A stretch of 52,177 nt of DNA from Klebsiella pneumoniae (GTDB lineage Bacteria; Pseudomonadota; Gammaproteobacteria; Ga0077536), in assembly GCA_945876945.1 (NCBI GenBank), contig CAMCQE010000013.1:1-52177 (forward strand), in the 5' to 3' direction. This document shows, one piece after another, positions 17,446 through 26,543 of this stretch. The translations under genes were made by a program, and so were the position numbers. Below the pieces are notes generated by a model. That model was not told the origin of the DNA. It worked only from the letters and a program-made list of their open reading frames with translations, and made no database searches. Within the stretch, counting starts at the first letter, position 1. The number at the start of each line of letters is the position of its first letter.

Positions 17446-17451
17446 TACAAT
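17446..17451 (+). promoter_or_regulatory. Possible -10 element for ppsA
   Basis: TACAAT lies 53 bases upstream of the ppsA ATG. A TTGATA at 17419-17424 is 21 bases away, too far for a standard -35, so the promoter may depend on an activator. It falls inside the short divergent ppsR-ppsA spacer. Confidence 0.3.
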
Positions 17452-17503
17452 GCCGCTCCCTTTTTTGCCGCGACTGTGCGGAACAGCCTACGAGTAAGCC
17501 TGA

Positions 17504-19873
17504 ATGACCGATTATATAGTTCCCCTTGATCACATCGGAATCGACGATATCGACCGCGTGGGCGGCAAGAACGCCTCGCTGGGCGAGATGATCCGTCATC
17601 TCAGCGCCGCCGACGTGCGCGTGCCGGGTGGATTTGCCACGACGTCCGAGGCTTTTCGCGAATTTTTGGCGCAAGACGGCTTGGCCGATCGCATCCAGCA
17701 GCGCCTCGATACCCTTGATACCGATGACGTCGCGGCCCTGACCGCCGCCGGTCGCGAAATCCGCGACTGGGTGTCGAGCACGCCGCTACCGGCGGGGTTT
17801 GAGGCCGCAATCGCCGAGGCTTATGCCGCCATGGCAGCCAACGCCCCGACCGGCTTCTCGGTCGCGGTGCGCTCCTCGGCCACCGCCGAAGACCTGCCCA
17901 CTGCCTCCTTCGCCGGCCAGCAGGAAACCTATTTGAACGTGACCGGTCTGGAGCAGGTTCGACGCCGCATCAAGGATGTCTTTGCCTCTCTCTTCAACGA
18001 TCGCGCCATTTCCTACCGTGTCCACCACGGTTTTGAACACCACAAGGTTGCGCTTTCCGCCGGCATTCAACGCATGGTTCGCAGCGACGTCGGCGCCAGC
18101 GGCGTGATGTTTACGCTCGATACCGAATCTGGCTTTCGCGACGTGGTGTTCATCACCTCCAGCTATGGTCTGGGCGAACTGGTGGTGCAGGGCGCGGTGA
18201 ATCCGGACGAGTTCTACGTTTACAAGAAGGGCTTGGCCGAAGGACGGCCTGCGATTCTCCGGCGCAATCTGGGTAGCAAACATGTGCGCATGAACTACGC
18301 CGACGGCGCGGGCACCGGCCACAGCGTGGAAACCCTCGAAGTCGACGAATCCGACCGACGGGTGTTTTCCATTAACGATCAGGACGTCGAGGAGCTGGCC
18401 AGACTCGCAGTTGCTATTGAACGACACTACGGCCGCCCGATGGACATTGAATGGGCGAAGGACGGGGTAGACGGCAAGCTCTACGTGGTGCAGGCGCGGC
18501 CCGAGACCGTGCAAAGCCGCAACGGGCAGGTCATGGAGCGCTACGACGTGGGCGCCCGCGGCAAGGTGCTGGTGGAAGGCCGCAGTATTGGCCAGCGCGT
18601 GGGTAGCGGCGTGGCGCGGGTCATTTCCGACGTGACCGATATGGCCACCCTGCAGGACGGCGACGTGCTGGTGACCGACATGACCGATCCGGACTGGGAG
18701 CCGGTGATGAAGCGGGCGGCGGCCATCGTCACCAATCGCGGCGGACGCACCTGCCATGCGGCGATTATCGCGCGTGAACTTGGCGTGCCGGCGGTCGTGG
18801 GCTGTGGTGACGCGACTGCCAAAATCGTGAACGGCCAGCCGGTCACGGTGTCGTGCGCCGAAGGCGACACGGGCTACATCTACGAAGGACTGGTGCCTTT
18901 CGAGCGCCGCGAAATTCGCCTGGATGCCATGCCGGATCTGCCGGTCAAAATTATGATGAACGTGGGTAATCCCGATCGCGCCTTCGCCTTCGGCAGCTTG
19001 CCGCATCGGGGCGTGGGCCTGGCCCGGCTTGAGTTCATCATCAATCGCATGATTGGCATTCACCCGCGAGCGCTGGTCGACTACGCCAAACTCTCACGCG
19101 ATTTGCAGGAAAGCATTGCGCCGCTGATCGCGGCTTACCCGAGCCCGCGTGAATTCTTTGTTTCGCGGCTGGTTGAGGGCATTTCAACCATTGCGGCGGC
19201 GTTCAATCCGGAACCGGTGATCGTGCGCTTGTCGGACTTCAAGTCCAACGAATACGCCAATCTGATCGCCGGCAATGTGTATGAGCCGGAAGAGGAAAAT
19301 CCGATGCTCGGCTTCCGTGGCGCCTCGCGTTACATCGCCGACAACTTCCGCGCCTGTTTCCAGATGGAATGCGACGCCCTGAAGCGCGTGCGCAACGACA
19401 TGGGCCTGACCAACGTGGAAGTCATGGTGCCCTTCGTGCGCACGCCCGATGAAGCGCGTCAGGTGATAGACCTTTTGGCCGAGGCGGGCTTAAGCCGCGG
19501 TGAGAATGGGCTGCGCATCATCATGATGTGCGAACTGCCGTCCAACGCGCTGCTGGCCGAAGAGTTCCTTCAGTATTTCGATGGCTTCTCGATTGGTTCC
19601 AACGACCTTACCCAGTTAACGCTGGGGCTCGATCGGGATTCTGGTCTGGTGGCGCATCTGTTCGATGAGCGGAACCCGGCGGTCAAAATGCTGATGGCGA
19701 AAGCGATCAGCGCGTGCCGCGCGGCCGGCAAGTACATCGGTATTTGCGGTCAGGGGCCGTCGGACCACGCGGACCTCGCGGCCTGGTTGCTGGAGCAGGG
19801 CATTGAGAGTATTTCGCTTAACCCGGATACGGTCGTGGAGACCTGGCTAAGCCTCGCCCAGCGTCACGGCTAG
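17504..19873 (+). CDS. ppsA: Phosphoenolpyruvate synthase (pyruvate, water dikinase)
   Basis: Converts pyruvate, ATP and water to PEP, AMP and phosphate, opening gluconeogenesis. The N-terminal nucleotide-binding half begins [11 protein letters not shown] and contains [20 protein letters not shown]. The swivelling phosphohistidine domain has [15 protein letters not shown] with His418 (His421 in E. coli). The C-terminal TIM barrel has [37 protein letters not shown], and ends [10 protein letters not shown]. It has 789 residues, normal length. It is divergent from ppsR, the usual pairing in Proteobacteria. Confidence 0.98.
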   Translation: MTDYIVPLDHIGIDDIDRVGGKNASLGEMIRHLSAADVRVPGGFATTSEAFREFLAQDGLADRIQQRLDTLDTDDVAALTAAGREIRDWVSSTPLPAGFEAAIAEAYAAMAANAPTGFSVAVRSSATAEDLPTASFAGQQETYLNVTGLEQVRRRIKDVFASLFNDRAISYRVHHGFEHHKVALSAGIQRMVRSDVGASGVMFTLDTESGFRDVVFITSSYGLGELVVQGAVNPDEFYVYKKGLAEGRPAILRRNLGSKHVRMNYADGAGTGHSVETLEVDESDRRVFSINDQDVEELARLAVAIERHYGRPMDIEWAKDGVDGKLYVVQARPETVQSRNGQVMERYDVGARGKVLVEGRSIGQRVGSGVARVISDVTDMATLQDGDVLVTDMTDPDWEPVMKRAAAIVTNRGGRTCHAAIIARELGVPAVVGCGDATAKIVNGQPVTVSCAEGDTGYIYEGLVPFERREIRLDAMPDLPVKIMMNVGNPDRAFAFGSLPHRGVGLARLEFIINRMIGIHPRALVDYAKLSRDLQESIAPLIAAYPSPREFFVSRLVEGISTIAAAFNPEPVIVRLSDFKSNEYANLIAGNVYEPEEENPMLGFRGASRYIADNFRACFQMECDALKRVRNDMGLTNVEVMVPFVRTPDEARQVIDLLAEAGLSRGENGLRIIMMCELPSNALLAEEFLQYFDGFSIGSNDLTQLTLGLDRDSGLVAHLFDERNPAVKMLMAKAISACRAAGKYIGICGQGPSDHADLAAWLLEQGIESISLNPDTVVETWLSLAQRHG

Positions 19874-19889
19874 GCGCGGGTTTGGGGCG

Positions 19890-20615
19890 CTAGAGCAGGC
19901 GGAGTTCTTCTTCCAGAACCCGCCGCTCTAGCGCCGAGAGGTCTGCGCTTTCCAGGCGGGACCTCACCACTTCGCGCGGCACCAGGCCGTGCTTGATCAG
20001 GCGGCGCTTTTCTTCGGGCAGGATGCTGTTGCGGAAGAAGATGTCCCCGAGCGGGATGATTCGGTTCTCGATAATCATCTGGACCTCGCCCAGCAAGGTG
20101 CGGAAACCGGTGTGCACTTCGCGCAGCCGCGTTTCCACAAAATCGGGCCACGCCAGGCCGCTGCCATAGAGCGCCCGGATTTCTTTCTTGTAGCGCTCGA
20201 TCACCAGCGGATTGACCTGGGCTTCGATCTTTTCCTCAACGCGCCGTAGCCGCTTTTGCAAAAGTGTTTGCAGGTGCTGCTCAAGCCAGGGACTGCGCTT
20301 GGCATTGGCGTAGATGGCCAGCACGTTCTTGACCGTTAGCCGCTCATAGACGTCGTGCGTGAAATAGCGATCGCGTTGGTGGGCCAAGCTGTCGTAGCTG
20401 TCGGCACCCAACATGGAAATCACGTCGGGCAGTTGGCGAATTGAGGGATGGAAGCCGACGGCGCAAATGAGTTGTCCGTTGGCCAGCCCTAAAGCGCGGG
20501 CGATTTCGCGCGAGCGCTGGGCGTCTGCGCCGCGCGCGCGGCTGGAGGCCGCCCGATAGATAAGCTTCAGCAGGTCTTCGTCGGCAGCGAGCAGGATTTG
20601 TTCGAACAGGGTCAT
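19890..20615 (-). CDS. Hypothetical protein, helical
   Basis: A 241-residue protein without signal peptide or membrane segment. It is rich in Leu, Arg and Glu, with long stretches that look helical (about residues 85-130 and 195-241, ending in SALERRVLEEELRLL). No cysteine pair, P-loop or other catalytic motif is visible. The start at 20615 is ATG; the stop lies 17 bases upstream of the region and the next gene on this strand, mtdA-like, ends 17 bases before it, so the two may share an mRNA. I do not recognise the family. Confidence 0.75.
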   Translation of the reverse strand: MTLFEQILLAADEDLLKLIYRAASSRARGADAQRSREIARALGLANGQLICAVGFHPSIRQLPDVISMLGADSYDSLAHQRDRYFTHDVYERLTVKNVLAIYANAKRSPWLEQHLQTLLQKRLRRVEEKIEAQVNPLVIERYKKEIRALYGSGLAWPDFVETRLREVHTGFRTLLGEVQMIIENRIIPLGDIFFRNSILPEEKRRLIKHGLVPREVVRSRLESADLSALERRVLEEELRLL

Positions 20616-20632
20616 CGGAATTGAGCGCCGCT

Positions 20633-21499
20633 CTAGCGCGCCAGCACCAGCGTTTGGGCGGTGGCGAGCACTTCTGGCGCGTCAAAAACGCGGTCGTTCG
20701 CCTCGAACATCTGGGCGATACAGGCGCGCTGCAGTTCCAGCTTGAGTCCTCCGAAGCCCAGCGCGCCATAGCAGCGCTTGCCATGACGAAGCGTGCCACG
20801 GTCCTGCATCTCGATGCCGGCAATTCCCAGCGGCGGGGTAGCGTTGGAATCCAGCACCGCCTCCAGCGTGGGATGGGAGGACCATAGCGCCTCGGGCAGC
20901 AGTTCGATGCCGGCGGCACCGGTGGTCATCACAATTTGGGCACCTTGCAAGATGTTTTCGACCGCCTGGAGATCGGGCGTGGCGGCGGGCGTGATTGCCA
21001 GTTTGAAGCGGGTATTCATCGCCTCGCAGGCGCTCGCCGCGCGGTCCAGCGTGCGTGAGCACAAGGTCACCAGTGCGCCCTGCTGCGCCAGCATGGCGGC
21101 CGCGCGCTGTCCCACGGGGCCGGTACCGGCCAGAATCACGGCGCGCTTTTCGGCCAGTGGCAGGTCTTTGCCCAGTTGCGCGATGGCCGCTGCCGCCGTC
21201 GTATTGCTGCCATTGCTGTCCAACATGACCGACACCCGGAACTGGCCAAAAAACTGCTGACGGACTGCTTTTAACAGCGCTTCGCCATCCGCCATGTTGG
21301 TGCCGGTAATGAACAATGCGGTGAATTTTTTTGCGCTGGGTGGGCGCGTGAACACCGCGCCTTCCACCAGCTTTGCGGCATTCGCCGCGGAGATGCCGCC
21401 TAGCGGGGTGACGTGATCTGCGCCGGCGTCGTAGGCCACAACTACATCGAAGGTGTTGGGCGGGGTGTCGGTGTCGAAAATAAACAGCAGCTTTTTCAT
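20633..21499 (-). CDS. Methylene-tetrahydromethanopterin/tetrahydrofolate dehydrogenase, MtdA/MtdB-like
   Basis: A 288-residue NAD(P)-dependent dehydrogenase of one-carbon metabolism that oxidises methylene-H4MPT or methylene-H4F to the methenyl form. It follows the Methylobacterium MtdA/MtdB pattern closely: KLLFIFDTDTPPNTFDVVVA at the N-terminus, FFGQFRVSVMLDSNGSNTTA, the nucleotide-binding VILAGTGPVGQRAAAML, TTGAAGIELLPEALW, and YGALGFGGLKLELQRACIAQ. Choosing between MtdA (NADP, both pterins) and MtdB would need phylogeny. It diverges from an FchA-like cyclohydrolase whose substrate is the methenyl product, so the two probably work in sequence. The ribosome-binding site before the ATG is weak. 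Confidence 0.9.
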   Translation of the reverse strand: MKKLLFIFDTDTPPNTFDVVVAYDAGADHVTPLGGISAANAAKLVEGAVFTRPPSAKKFTALFITGTNMADGEALLKAVRQQFFGQFRVSVMLDSNGSNTTAAAAIAQLGKDLPLAEKRAVILAGTGPVGQRAAAMLAQQGALVTLCSRTLDRAASACEAMNTRFKLAITPAATPDLQAVENILQGAQIVMTTGAAGIELLPEALWSSHPTLEAVLDSNATPPLGIAGIEMQDRGTLRHGKRCYGALGFGGLKLELQRACIAQMFEANDRVFDAPEVLATAQTLVLAR

Positions 21500-21607
21500 G
21501 CAATACCAGCGGAGAGACTTTCAATGCGCGAGGTCACACTAACCGCAGGCGAGAGCCCTCACAAGCCGCGCTCGAAACGGCGGATGAGTGCAGCGCGCGT
21601 CGCTGCC

Positions 21608-21613
21608 TATAAT
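21608..21613 (+). promoter_or_regulatory. Consensus -10 element for the fchA-like gene
   Basis: A perfect TATAAT sits 36 bases upstream of the ATG at 21649. No good -35 is found at 16-18 bases distance; the best is a TGAGTG at 21585-21590. The transcript would start near 21620 with a leader of about 30 bases. Confidence 0.5.
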
Positions 21614-21648
21614 CGACGCCTTACCTTGAGCCCTGCGGAGTGCCCCCC

Positions 21649-22272
21649 ATGCTGACCGATCAAAAAATTCAGGAATTTCTCGACCAATTGGCCAGCCGTG
21701 CGTCGACTCCGGGCGGCGGTAGCGCAGCAGGTCTGATGGGGGCCATGGGCGCGGCGCTGATCGGTATGGTGTGCAACCTCACGCTCGGCAAAGAAAAGCA
21801 TGCCGCGGTGGCCGATGAAATGGCGCTGGTACTGGCCGAGGCCGAGCAACTGCGCGAGCGTTTAACGCAAGCGATTGCGGCCGACATCGCCGCCTTTGAT
21901 GCGGTCATGGCGGCCTATGGAATGGCCAAGGACACTGAAGATGAAAAGCTCGCGCGCACGGAAGCCGTGCAGGCGGCGCTGGTGCTGGCGACCGAAGCAC
22001 CGATGGATTGTGCGCGATTGTCGGCGCGCGTCATCGCACTATCTGAGCCGGTGGCAGAGCGCGGCAACCCCAATGTGATCAGCGATGCCGGGGTTGCGGT
22101 GATGGCCGGATGGGCGGCGCTCAAGAGCGCGGCGCTGAATGTTTATGTGAACGCCGGCGTGATTAAGGATCGAGCCTTTGCCGAGGCACGTTTGGCGGAG
22201 TTGTCTGCGCTGGTGGCGACCGCCGAGCCCGCTGTGAATCGCATCTATGAGAGCGTCCGCAGCCGGCTTTGA
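21649..22272 (+). CDS. Methenyltetrahydrofolate cyclohydrolase, FchA-like (cyclodeaminase family)
   Basis: A 207-residue protein of the formiminotransferase-cyclodeaminase fold, the family to which FchA of methylotrophs belongs. The signature is ASTPGGGSAAGLMGAMGAAL near residue 20, then SDAGVAVMAGWAALKSAALNVYVN. In this context it probably hydrolyses methenyl-H4F to 10-formyl-H4F. An alternative is formimino-H4F cyclodeaminase, but no hutF or ftcD-type partner is present. The ATG at 21649 is chosen over an in-frame GTG at 21640, because GGAG at 21637-21640 overlaps the GTG and is well spaced for the ATG. It is adjacent to and divergent from the MtdA-like gene. Confidence 0.87.
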   Translation: MLTDQKIQEFLDQLASRASTPGGGSAAGLMGAMGAALIGMVCNLTLGKEKHAAVADEMALVLAEAEQLRERLTQAIAADIAAFDAVMAAYGMAKDTEDEKLARTEAVQAALVLATEAPMDCARLSARVIALSEPVAERGNPNVISDAGVAVMAGWAALKSAALNVYVNAGVIKDRAFAEARLAELSALVATAEPAVNRIYESVRSRL

Positions 22273-22275
22273 GGT

Positions 22276-23166
22276 TCAGGCGTCGGTGGCGTGGTTGATT
22301 CGCATCGAGAAATCGGTCGCCCGTAAATGCTTGGTCAGACTGCCGACGGAGACAAAATCTACGCCGGTGGCGCCAATCGCTGGCAAATCGGCTAACTCAA
22401 AGCCGCCCGAGGCTTCGAGCTTCACGCGCCCGGCGGTGAGTTGCACCGCCTCACGCAGCATGTCGGTTGAGAAGTTATCCAGCAGCAGCATGTCGGCGCC
22501 GGCGCCGATGGCCTCTTCAATCTGGGCGAGATGCTCGACTTCCACCTCAACCGGCAGGCCAAGCCCGGCGGCGTGAATCAGGCGAATGGCCGCGCTGACT
22601 GAGCCCGCCGCAGCGATGTGGTTTTCCTTGATAAGCACCCCGTCGTAGAGACCGGCGCGGTGATTGAAACCGCCGCCACAGCGCACGGCGTATTTTTGCG
22701 CGCGGCGCAGGCCGGGCAGCGTTTTGCGGGTATCGAGCAAGCGGGTCCGGCTGTTACGCAGCGCGTCAGCATACCGACGCGTCACAGAGGCGGTGCCGGA
22801 CAGCGTTTGCAGGAAGTTGAGCGCACTCCGCTCACCGGTCACCAGCGCACGCGCGGGGCCTTGCAGCCGGCAGACCAGATCGTCCTGAGCCAGAAGGTCC
22901 CCGTCCTGCTTGAGCCATTCGATTTGGACCGCTGGATCAATCGCACTGAAGACACCGTTAAACCAGCGCTGACCGCAGAGCACTGCGGCTTCGCGGGCAA
23001 TGACGGTTGCCGTGGCTTGGCGGCCTGGCGGAATAAGACTCGCGGTGACGTCGCCGCTGCCTACGTCTTCGGCCAGCGCGGCCGTGATGCCGTCCTCAAG
23101 GTCTTTGGAATAATCAATTTCGGTAGCGCTACGGTCGAATGAAGAAGGCACTGAGGCGGCTCGCAA
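22276..23166 (-). CDS. nadC: Nicotinate-nucleotide pyrophosphorylase (carboxylating)
   Basis: Makes nicotinate mononucleotide from quinolinate and PRPP in NAD synthesis. Family motifs are ALAEDVGSGDVTASLIP, ERSALNFLQTLSGTAS, DTRKTLPGLRRAQKYAVRCG, HRAGLYDGVLIKENHI, DMLLLDNFS, and LEASGGF. The start is uncertain: TTG at 23166 (296 residues) or GTG at 23151 are available, neither has a good Shine-Dalgarno, and no ATG lies before the conserved EDVGSGD block. It is convergent with the fchA-like gene (three bases apart) and divergent from egtD. Confidence 0.95.
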   Translation of the reverse strand: MRAASVPSSFDRSATEIDYSKDLEDGITAALAEDVGSGDVTASLIPPGRQATATVIAREAAVLCGQRWFNGVFSAIDPAVQIEWLKQDGDLLAQDDLVCRLQGPARALVTGERSALNFLQTLSGTASVTRRYADALRNSRTRLLDTRKTLPGLRRAQKYAVRCGGGFNHRAGLYDGVLIKENHIAAAGSVSAAIRLIHAAGLGLPVEVEVEHLAQIEEAIGAGADMLLLDNFSTDMLREAVQLTAGRVKLEASGGFELADLPAIGATGVDFVSVGSLTKHLRATDFSMRINHATDA

Positions 23167-23210
23167 CTGAAGGGGAGGTAGCCTAATCGCTCCGGGGCCG
23201 GATGTTCAAA

Positions 23211-23229
23211 CCCGGCATGCAGGGCCGGG
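23211..23229. promoter_or_regulatory. Hairpin in the nadC-egtD divergent spacer
   Basis: CCCGGC (23211-23216) and GCCGGG (23224-23229) form a perfect six-pair stem with a seven-base loop. It lies midway between the two divergent genes and just before a TATCAT (23233-23238) that could be an egtD -10. It could be an operator or a leader structure. No consensus is recognised. Confidence 0.35.
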
Positions 23230-23281
23230 TGGTATCATCGCCCGCCATGATTCGCCCGCTCCATTCCAAGAGAACAAATCG

Positions 23282-24259
23282 ATGTCGAACGCCTTACCGG
23301 AAGTAGTTTCACCGTCACGTCCGGTGCCCTCGTTAGCAGATGACGTACGCGCGGGTTTGCTCCGCGTGCCGCGTGAATTGCCGCCCAAATATTTTTACGA
23401 CGATCGCGGGTCGGCCTTGTTCGAGGCCATTTGCGAGACCCCTGAGTACTACCCCACACGGGCCGAAAAGGCCCTGATCGCTGCGCACGCGACGGAAGTG
23501 ATTGAAGCCTCGCGACCGCAGTTCATCATTGAACTGGGAAGCGGAGTGGCGTCGAAGATAGGTCCGTTGTTTGCCGCTTGCGAGGCGCTGAACCTTCCCA
23601 CCGTGTACTGCCCGTTTGATGTCTGCGAAGCGGTGCTCATCAAAACGGCGGCCTTGTTGTCTGGCCAATTCAGTGCGCTTGAAGTCAGACCCCTGCAGGG
23701 TGATTTCACTGCCGGGCTCGAGCATCTGCCGCGCCTGCCAGGGCGCACCCTGTACATGTTTCTAGGCGGAACGATTGGCAATTTCACCGACCCGGCAGCC
23801 ATCTCATTGCTCAGTGAGATCCGCGCCATGATGGGCCCGGAGGATTGTTTGCTGCTGGGCGCGGATCGCGTGAAAGATGTGGCGAAACTCAATGCCGCCT
23901 ATAACGACGCTGCGGGTTACACGGCGGCCTTCAATCTCAACGTACTTTCGGTGCTGAACGAGGCTATCGATGCGGATTTCGAACCAGAAAAATTTTCGCA
24001 CCGCGCGTTCTACAACCAGAACGAAGCGCAGATCGAAATGCATCTCGAAAGTCGGGTGGAGCAGTTGGTGACCCTTGGCGACCTTGGGCAGACGCTGCAC
24101 CTCGCCAGCGGCGAGACCATCCGCACCGAGATCAGTCGCAAGTTCTCCTCGCAATCGATTGCGCGCTTGCTGTCGGCGGCCGGTTTCCAAATCGAGCAAC
24201 ACCACAGCGGCCCCGAGGGCGAGTTCTCCTTGTTGCTGGCATCGCCGGCAGATGCCTGA
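23282..24259 (+). CDS. egtD: L-histidine N-alpha-methyltransferase (ergothioneine pathway)
   Basis: SAM-dependent enzyme that trimethylates histidine to hercynine, the first step to ergothioneine. The N-terminus has LPPKYFYDDRGSALFEAICE and PEYYPTRAE, typical of EgtD. The SAM site is FIIELGSGVASK, followed by MFLGGTIGNF and LLLGADRVKD. The end holds AYNDAAGYTAAFNLNVL and a C-terminal SAAGF region. It has 325 residues, normal for the family. EgtB, the sulfoxide synthase usually next to egtD, is absent here. The gene overlaps ampD downstream by eight bases, an unusual partnership. Confidence 0.93.
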   Translation: MSNALPEVVSPSRPVPSLADDVRAGLLRVPRELPPKYFYDDRGSALFEAICETPEYYPTRAEKALIAAHATEVIEASRPQFIIELGSGVASKIGPLFAACEALNLPTVYCPFDVCEAVLIKTAALLSGQFSALEVRPLQGDFTAGLEHLPRLPGRTLYMFLGGTIGNFTDPAAISLLSEIRAMMGPEDCLLLGADRVKDVAKLNAAYNDAAGYTAAFNLNVLSVLNEAIDADFEPEKFSHRAFYNQNEAQIEMHLESRVEQLVTLGDLGQTLHLASGETIRTEISRKFSSQSIARLLSAAGFQIEQHHSGPEGEFSLLLASPADA

Positions 24260-24827
24260 AACGCCTGCTCTGGATTTGGATCCCGCTACCGGCTGGTGCA
24301 AGACCGCCAGGCGCTGCCCATCGCCTAACTTCAACGCACGACCCGCGGGGGTCGGTATCGACCTGCTGGTGATTCACGGCATTAGTCTGCCCGCGGGCCA
24401 CTACGGTGGCCCGTTTATCGAGGCGCTGTTCCTCAATCAACTCGATCCACACGCCCATGCATCGTTTGCCGACCTGCGCGATTTGCGGGTCTCTGCCCAC
24501 TTTCTGATTCGTCGCGACGGCGCCTTGGTGCAGTTCGTTTCCACCGACGATCGCGCCTGGCATGCGGGCGTGTCGAGCTTCGAAGGCCGCAGCGGGTGTA
24601 ATGATTTTTCGATCGGGATAGAACTCGAAGGCTGCGATGACGAGCCCTATGAGTCATTTCAGTACGAGCGACTCATCGGACTCACCCGGGTGCTTTGCGC
24701 GGTTTATCCGGGGATTACGCCGCAACGTATCGTGGGACATTGCGATATCGCGCCCGGCCGCAAAACGGATCCGGGCGCGAGATTTGACTGGTCAGCCTAT
24801 CGGGCCGGGCTTATCCAGCCCCGCTAG
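24252..24827 (+). CDS. ampD: 1,6-anhydro-N-acetylmuramyl-L-alanine amidase
   Basis: Cytosolic zinc amidase of cell-wall recycling that frees the peptide from anhydro-muropeptides and thereby keeps AmpR-type responses low. Zinc ligands are visible in VIHGIS, and in IVGHCDIAPGRKTDPG, which carries the second His and the Asp. GIDLLVIHG, VSAHFLIRRDG, RAWHAGVSSFEGR and DFSIGIELEG are family motifs. It has 191 residues (E. coli 183). The start at 24252 overlaps the egtD end; the apparent longer frame from 24075 is out-of-frame egtD sequence. It is convergent with lpxH, six bases apart. Confidence 0.96.
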   Translation: MPETPALDLDPATGWCKTARRCPSPNFNARPAGVGIDLLVIHGISLPAGHYGGPFIEALFLNQLDPHAHASFADLRDLRVSAHFLIRRDGALVQFVSTDDRAWHAGVSSFEGRSGCNDFSIGIELEGCDDEPYESFQYERLIGLTRVLCAVYPGITPQRIVGHCDIAPGRKTDPGARFDWSAYRAGLIQPR

Positions 24828-24833
24828 CCCGCT

Positions 24834-25571
24834 TCAGGCAAGCGTCAGAAACTCGCTGGTCGTGAGTAACTGATACTCGCCTTCGTGCACCCACAGCACG
24901 ATGCCTTCCTCGTACCAGTCGCCGAGCACGTAGCGTCGGAGCGTGCCCGACTCAGTCTCGAGGCTGTGAACGCCGGGCCGATGCGTGTGGCCGTGGATCA
25001 GAACGCTGGCACCGTTGGCCGCCATTACGCGTCGCACTTCGGTCTCTTCGACGTCCATGATCTGGTCGTCTTTCTCGGTCATTGAGGCCTGTGTGCCTTC
25101 GCGGGTCTGCGCGGCAATCCGGCGTCGCTCGGCCAGTGGGGCCGCCAGAAACTGTTGCTGGTTGCTTGGGTTCCGGACAAAGCCCCGAAAAGCCTGATAT
25201 TTGAGGTCTCGCGTGCAGAGCAGGTCACCGTGACCAATCAGCACCTTCTCACCCGCAAGCTCGATGACCGTGTAGTCCTCAAGCAAGCCAGCACCGGAGT
25301 CCTGCGAGAAGCGCTCTCCGAGCAGAAAATCCCGATTACCCAGCGCCACCTTGAGCGCACCGCCGGCCGCGCTAAATCGCGCGAGTGCGGCGACGACCTC
25401 GCGATGGAAGGGGGCATCATCATCGTCGCCCGGCCAGAACTCCACGAGGTCGCCCAGAATGTAGACCTCGGCGCCGAGCGCCGAGGCCTGAGTCAGGACG
25501 TGCTGAAAATGGCTCAGCTGGACGGGCCGCAACTCACTCAGATGAGCGTCTGACAAAAACAGCGTAGGCAC
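24834..25571 (-). CDS. lpxH: UDP-2,3-diacylglucosamine diphosphatase
   Basis: Manganese enzyme of lipid A synthesis that cleaves UDP-2,3-diacylglucosamine to lipid X and UMP at the inner membrane. The calcineurin-like metal site is complete: LSDAHL, GDLVEFWPGDD, GNRDFLLG, GHGDLLCTRD and HGHTHRPG. The family usually reads SDLHL and GDLFE, so Leu/Phe changes there are minor. It has 245 residues. The start is GTG at 25571; no better ATG precedes the metal motif. It follows ppiB by 14 bases, the same order as in E. coli. Confidence 0.95.
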   Translation of the reverse strand: MPTLFLSDAHLSELRPVQLSHFQHVLTQASALGAEVYILGDLVEFWPGDDDDAPFHREVVAALARFSAAGGALKVALGNRDFLLGERFSQDSGAGLLEDYTVIELAGEKVLIGHGDLLCTRDLKYQAFRGFVRNPSNQQQFLAAPLAERRRIAAQTREGTQASMTEKDDQIMDVEETEVRRVMAANGASVLIHGHTHRPGVHSLETESGTLRRYVLGDWYEEGIVLWVHEGEYQLLTTSEFLTLA

Positions 25572-25585
25572 TGTGTGTCGTCCGC

Positions 25586-26089
25586 TCAGAGCACGGTGGC
25601 GCCCGTAATTTCAACGGTCTCGACCGGGACGTCGGTCATTCCTGCGGCGCGGCCGGTTTTCACAGCCTTGATGTCGTTGACGACTTCAATCCCTTCGACC
25701 ACCTCACCAAACACGCAGTAGCCCCAGCCCTGCATCGACTGGTCGCGGTGATTGAGGAAGTCGTTGTCCTTCACGTTGATAAAGAACTGGGCGGTGGCGG
25801 AATGGGGGTCGTTCGTGCGGGCCATTGCGATGGTCCCCACCTTGTTGCCCTTGCCGTTGTTGGCTTCGTTGCCGACGGGGGCATTGGTCTTTTTCTGATT
25901 CATGTCTTTGGTGAAGCCGCCACCCTGAATCATGAAGCCGTCGATGACGCGGTGAAAAATGGTGCCAACGTAGAATTGGTCCTGCACGTATTTCAGGAAA
26001 TTGGCCACAGTGGTCGGCGCTGCTTCGTCGAAGAGTTCGAGGGTGATGGCGCCTTTGGAGGTGTCGAGTTGTACGCGCGTGCCGGCCAT
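25586..26089 (-). CDS. ppiB: Cytosolic peptidyl-prolyl cis-trans isomerase B (cyclophilin)
   Basis: A 167-residue cyclophilin without signal peptide. It has [15 protein letters not shown] with the catalytic Arg, [18 protein letters not shown], and [13 protein letters not shown], all standard for PpiB. The start at 26089 has AAGGAA seven bases upstream; the extension to 26152 is rejected. It is coupled to lpxH downstream and faces the tRNA operon upstream. Confidence 0.96.
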   Translation of the reverse strand: MAGTRVQLDTSKGAITLELFDEAAPTTVANFLKYVQDQFYVGTIFHRVIDGFMIQGGGFTKDMNQKKTNAPVGNEANNGKGNKVGTIAMARTNDPHSATAQFFINVKDNDFLNHRDQSMQGWGYCVFGEVVEGIEVVNDIKAVKTGRAAGMTDVPVETVEITGATVL

Positions 26090-26218
26090 GGAAAGTTCCT
26101 TCGTAATGGGTGATGAGAAAAACAACGCTGACGGCGCGCGTGGCGCGGGCAATCGGCAGCGGGCGGAATGGTGCTGGACGATGGGCTTGCCCGCAAGCGT
26201 GAAACTCGTTCAGGCGCG

Positions 26219-26247
26219 TTGCTTCCATGCGTTTCGCTGCGTATCAT
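26219..26247 (+). promoter_or_regulatory. Sigma-70 promoter of the tRNA operon
   Basis: TTGCTT (26219-26224), a spacer of exactly 17 bases, and TATCAT (26242-26247) lie 38 bases before tRNA-Pro. The GC-containing discriminator that follows is usual for stable-RNA promoters under stringent control. Confidence 0.65.
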
Positions 26248-26284
26248 CCACGCTCTTTCGCGTAGGGCCAGTGACCGAAAAAAT

Positions 26285-26361
<77 letters not shown>

Positions 26362-26394
26362 TCCGGTAGCGTCAACAGCGTTTTGGTTTCGAAT

Positions 26395-26471
26395 GCGCCT
26401 GTAGCTCATCCGGATAGAGCATCGGCCTTCTAAGCCGAGGGTAGCAGGTTCGAGTCCTGCCAGGCGCGCCA
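26395..26471 (+). tRNA. tRNA-Arg (TCT)
   Basis: The acceptor stem GCGCCTG pairs with CAGGCGC, the loop CTTCTAA gives anticodon TCT, the discriminator is G and CCA is encoded. It is 77 bases long. Confidence 0.97.
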
Positions 26472-26543
26472 CCTCTCTGGTGGTCCGTCGCGGCGGATGG
26501 AAACCCGCCGCAGGTCTGCGAAAGAAATGTCTTCAAGTTCGAT

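Noticed and set aside
17786-19063. Minus-strand frame of 425 codons opposite ppsA
   Set aside because: It is antisense to a well-supported ppsA and has no recognisable domain.
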